From Betaproteobacteria bacterium (GTDB taxonomy: Bacteria; Pseudomonadota; Gammaproteobacteria; Burkholderiales; Casimicrobiaceae), in assembly GCA_009778785.1 (NCBI GenBank), contig WRFN01000010.1, positions 24,098-88,097 on the forward strand: a DNA stretch of 64,000 nt, given 5' to 3'. The notes beneath the pieces were generated by a model, which was given only the letters and a program-made list of their open reading frames with translations, made no database searches and was not told the DNA's origin. A program made the position numbers and the translations under genes. Shown piece after piece: positions 62,890 through 64,000 of this stretch (positions within the stretch are counted from its first letter, which is position 1; each line of letters opens with the position of its first letter).

Positions 62890-64000
62890 ATGGCAGTTAA
62901 AAAAAGTGAACTGTACAGCAGTCTTTGGGCGAGCTGCGACAGCTTGCGCGGCGGCATGGACAGTTCACAATACAAGGATTACATCCTGACCCTTTTGTTT
63001 GTGAAATACGTTTCGGACAAGTTCAAGGGAGTCGCGTACGGCGATATTGACGTTCCTGAAGGCGGCAGTTTTGACGACATGCTGGCGCTTATTGGCGATA
63101 AAAACATCGGCGAAAAAATGGACAAAATCATCGCCGAACTTGCCAAGGCAAACGAGCTCCGAGGAGTCATTGATAACGCGCATTTTAACGACCCAGACAA
63201 ACTGGGCAAAGGTAAGGAGATGGTCGACAAGCTCAGCGAATTATTGGGCATCTTTCGCGACCAGATGCCTGATTTTTCCAAAAACCGCGCCGACGGCGAC
63301 GACATTATCGGCGACGCTTACGAGTACCTGATGCGGAACTTTGCCACCGAAAGCGGCAAGAGCAAAGGGCAATTTTACACTCCCGCCGAGGTGTCGAGGA
63401 TACTTGCGAAAGTTGTGGGTATCGAACACGCCCGCGGCAACAATACCACTCTCTATGACCCCGCCTGTGGTTCGGGCAGCCTCCTCATCCGAGCCGCTGA
63501 AGCCGCGCCTGTAAACGTTGCCATTTACGGTCAGGAGAAGGAAGGCACGACTGCCGGTCTTGCCCGTATGAACCTTGTCTTACATAACCGCGCAACCGCC
63601 GAAATTAAAGCCGGGAATACATTCTCTGACCCACAGATGAGCCAAACCGACGACAGCGCAATCCGCCAGTTTGATTTCGCCGTGGTTAATCCGCCGTTCT
63701 CTGATAAAAATTGGACGCACGGCTTGAAAGAGTATGGACGATTTGATGGCTACGGCGACCGGCCGCCCCAGAAGAACGGCGACTTTGCGTGGCTGCTTCA
63801 TATTATCAAATCCCTGAAGCGCAAGGGCAAAGCGGCGGTTATCCTGCCCCACGGCGTACTGTTCCGTGGAAACGCCGAGGCCACCATACGCCAGTCGCTT
63901 ATTGACCGTGGCTTTATTAAAGGCATCATCGGTCTGCCCGCCAACCTTTTTTACGGCACAGGCATTCCGGCTTGCATCATCGTCATCGACAAGGAAAACG
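62890..64000 (+). CDS. hsdM: Type I restriction-modification methyltransferase subunit HsdM, partial
   Basis: The frame stays open to the window edge, giving 370 codons and no stop. The N-terminal HsdM_N helical domain (SSLWASCDSLRGGMDSSQYKDYIL) is followed by an N6-adenine methyltransferase domain. Motif I is DPACGSGSLLI (Asp190) and motif IV NPPF (Asn267). Preceding it is GQFYTPAEVSRIL. GCTTGGAGGT is an excellent ribosome site before ATG 62890. With HsdS and HsdR it would methylate or cut a bipartite sequence, but those genes lie beyond the window. The gene follows the BRO-Fic protein in the same orientation. Confidence 0.95.
   Translation, partial: MAVKKSELYSSLWASCDSLRGGMDSSQYKDYILTLLFVKYVSDKFKGVAYGDIDVPEGGSFDDMLALIGDKNIGEKMDKIIAELAKANELRGVIDNAHFNDPDKLGKGKEMVDKLSELLGIFRDQMPDFSKNRADGDDIIGDAYEYLMRNFATESGKSKGQFYTPAEVSRILAKVVGIEHARGNNTTLYDPACGSGSLLIRAAEAAPVNVAIYGQEKEGTTAGLARMNLVLHNRATAEIKAGNTFSDPQMSQTDDSAIRQFDFAVVNPPFSDKNWTHGLKEYGRFDGYGDRPPQKNGDFAWLLHIIKSLKRKGKAAVILPHGVLFRGNAEATIRQSLIDRGFIKGIIGLPANLFYGTGIPACIIVIDKEN

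Overview
The window reads as a moderately GC-rich, Gram-negative betaproteobacterial chromosome. It carries Kdo synthesis (kdsA), LptE, divisome FtsB, PbpC, type IV pilus minor-pilin genes, and the gene orders pyrG-kdsA-eno-ftsB, nadE-glnB and leuS-lptE-holA. All of these orders are familiar from Betaproteobacteria. The exact genus cannot be read from the sequence. I found no rRNA, tRNA or CRISPR array.

Layout. 1-2330: end of a branched-chain amino acid (liv-type) ABC transporter operon plus a tyrosine-phosphatase-like gene. 2390-6370: the heat-shock locus grpE-dnaK-dnaJ, with two good sigma-32-like promoters and two hairpins between dnaK and dnaJ. 6500-12000: an orphan YD-repeat lipoprotein, plsY/folB (divergent), an ArsR-family regulator with a palindrome at its start, and thyA/murJ (divergent). 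12000-15230: a cold-shock protein, then clpS-clpA. 15280-16260: an unusual internally repeated membrane protein gene framed by two ~70-bp direct repeats. 16270-22900 (minus strand): an RNA methyltransferase, then pyrG-kdsA-eno-ftsB and gltX.

23360-33030 holds two successive minor-pilin clusters. The first is complete (fimT-pilV-pilW-pilX-pilY1-pilE) and its PilY1 has an N-terminal L-type-lectin-like domain. The second (pilE-pilV-pilW-pilX) has no pilY1. 33030-40600 is housekeeping: trhP, a Tat-exported dienelactone-hydrolase-like protein, tsaD, nadE, glnB, mscL, an amino-acid racemase and fpr. 40800-49960 is a cell-envelope operon of a giant thioester alpha-2-macroglobulin, a YiiX-like papain-fold lipoprotein and PbpC.

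49966-53160 (minus) is an arsenic cassette: arsR, arsM, a C-GCAxxG-C-C protein, arsC and acr3. 53329-57434 (minus) is fmdB-DUF502-aspS followed by a barnase-like lipoprotein RNase, its barstar-like inhibitor and nudB. 57748-61909 is leuS-lptE-holA. From 61925 to the right edge accessory DNA begins: a BRO-N/Fic fusion closely related to class III Fic AMPylators, immediately followed by hsdM of a type I restriction-modification system that runs off the window.

The most interesting items are the BRO-Fic/hsdM junction, the lectin-headed PilY1, the lipoprotein RNase/barstar pair in the aspS operon, the A2M-YiiX-PbpC trio, and the repeat-framed membrane protein.
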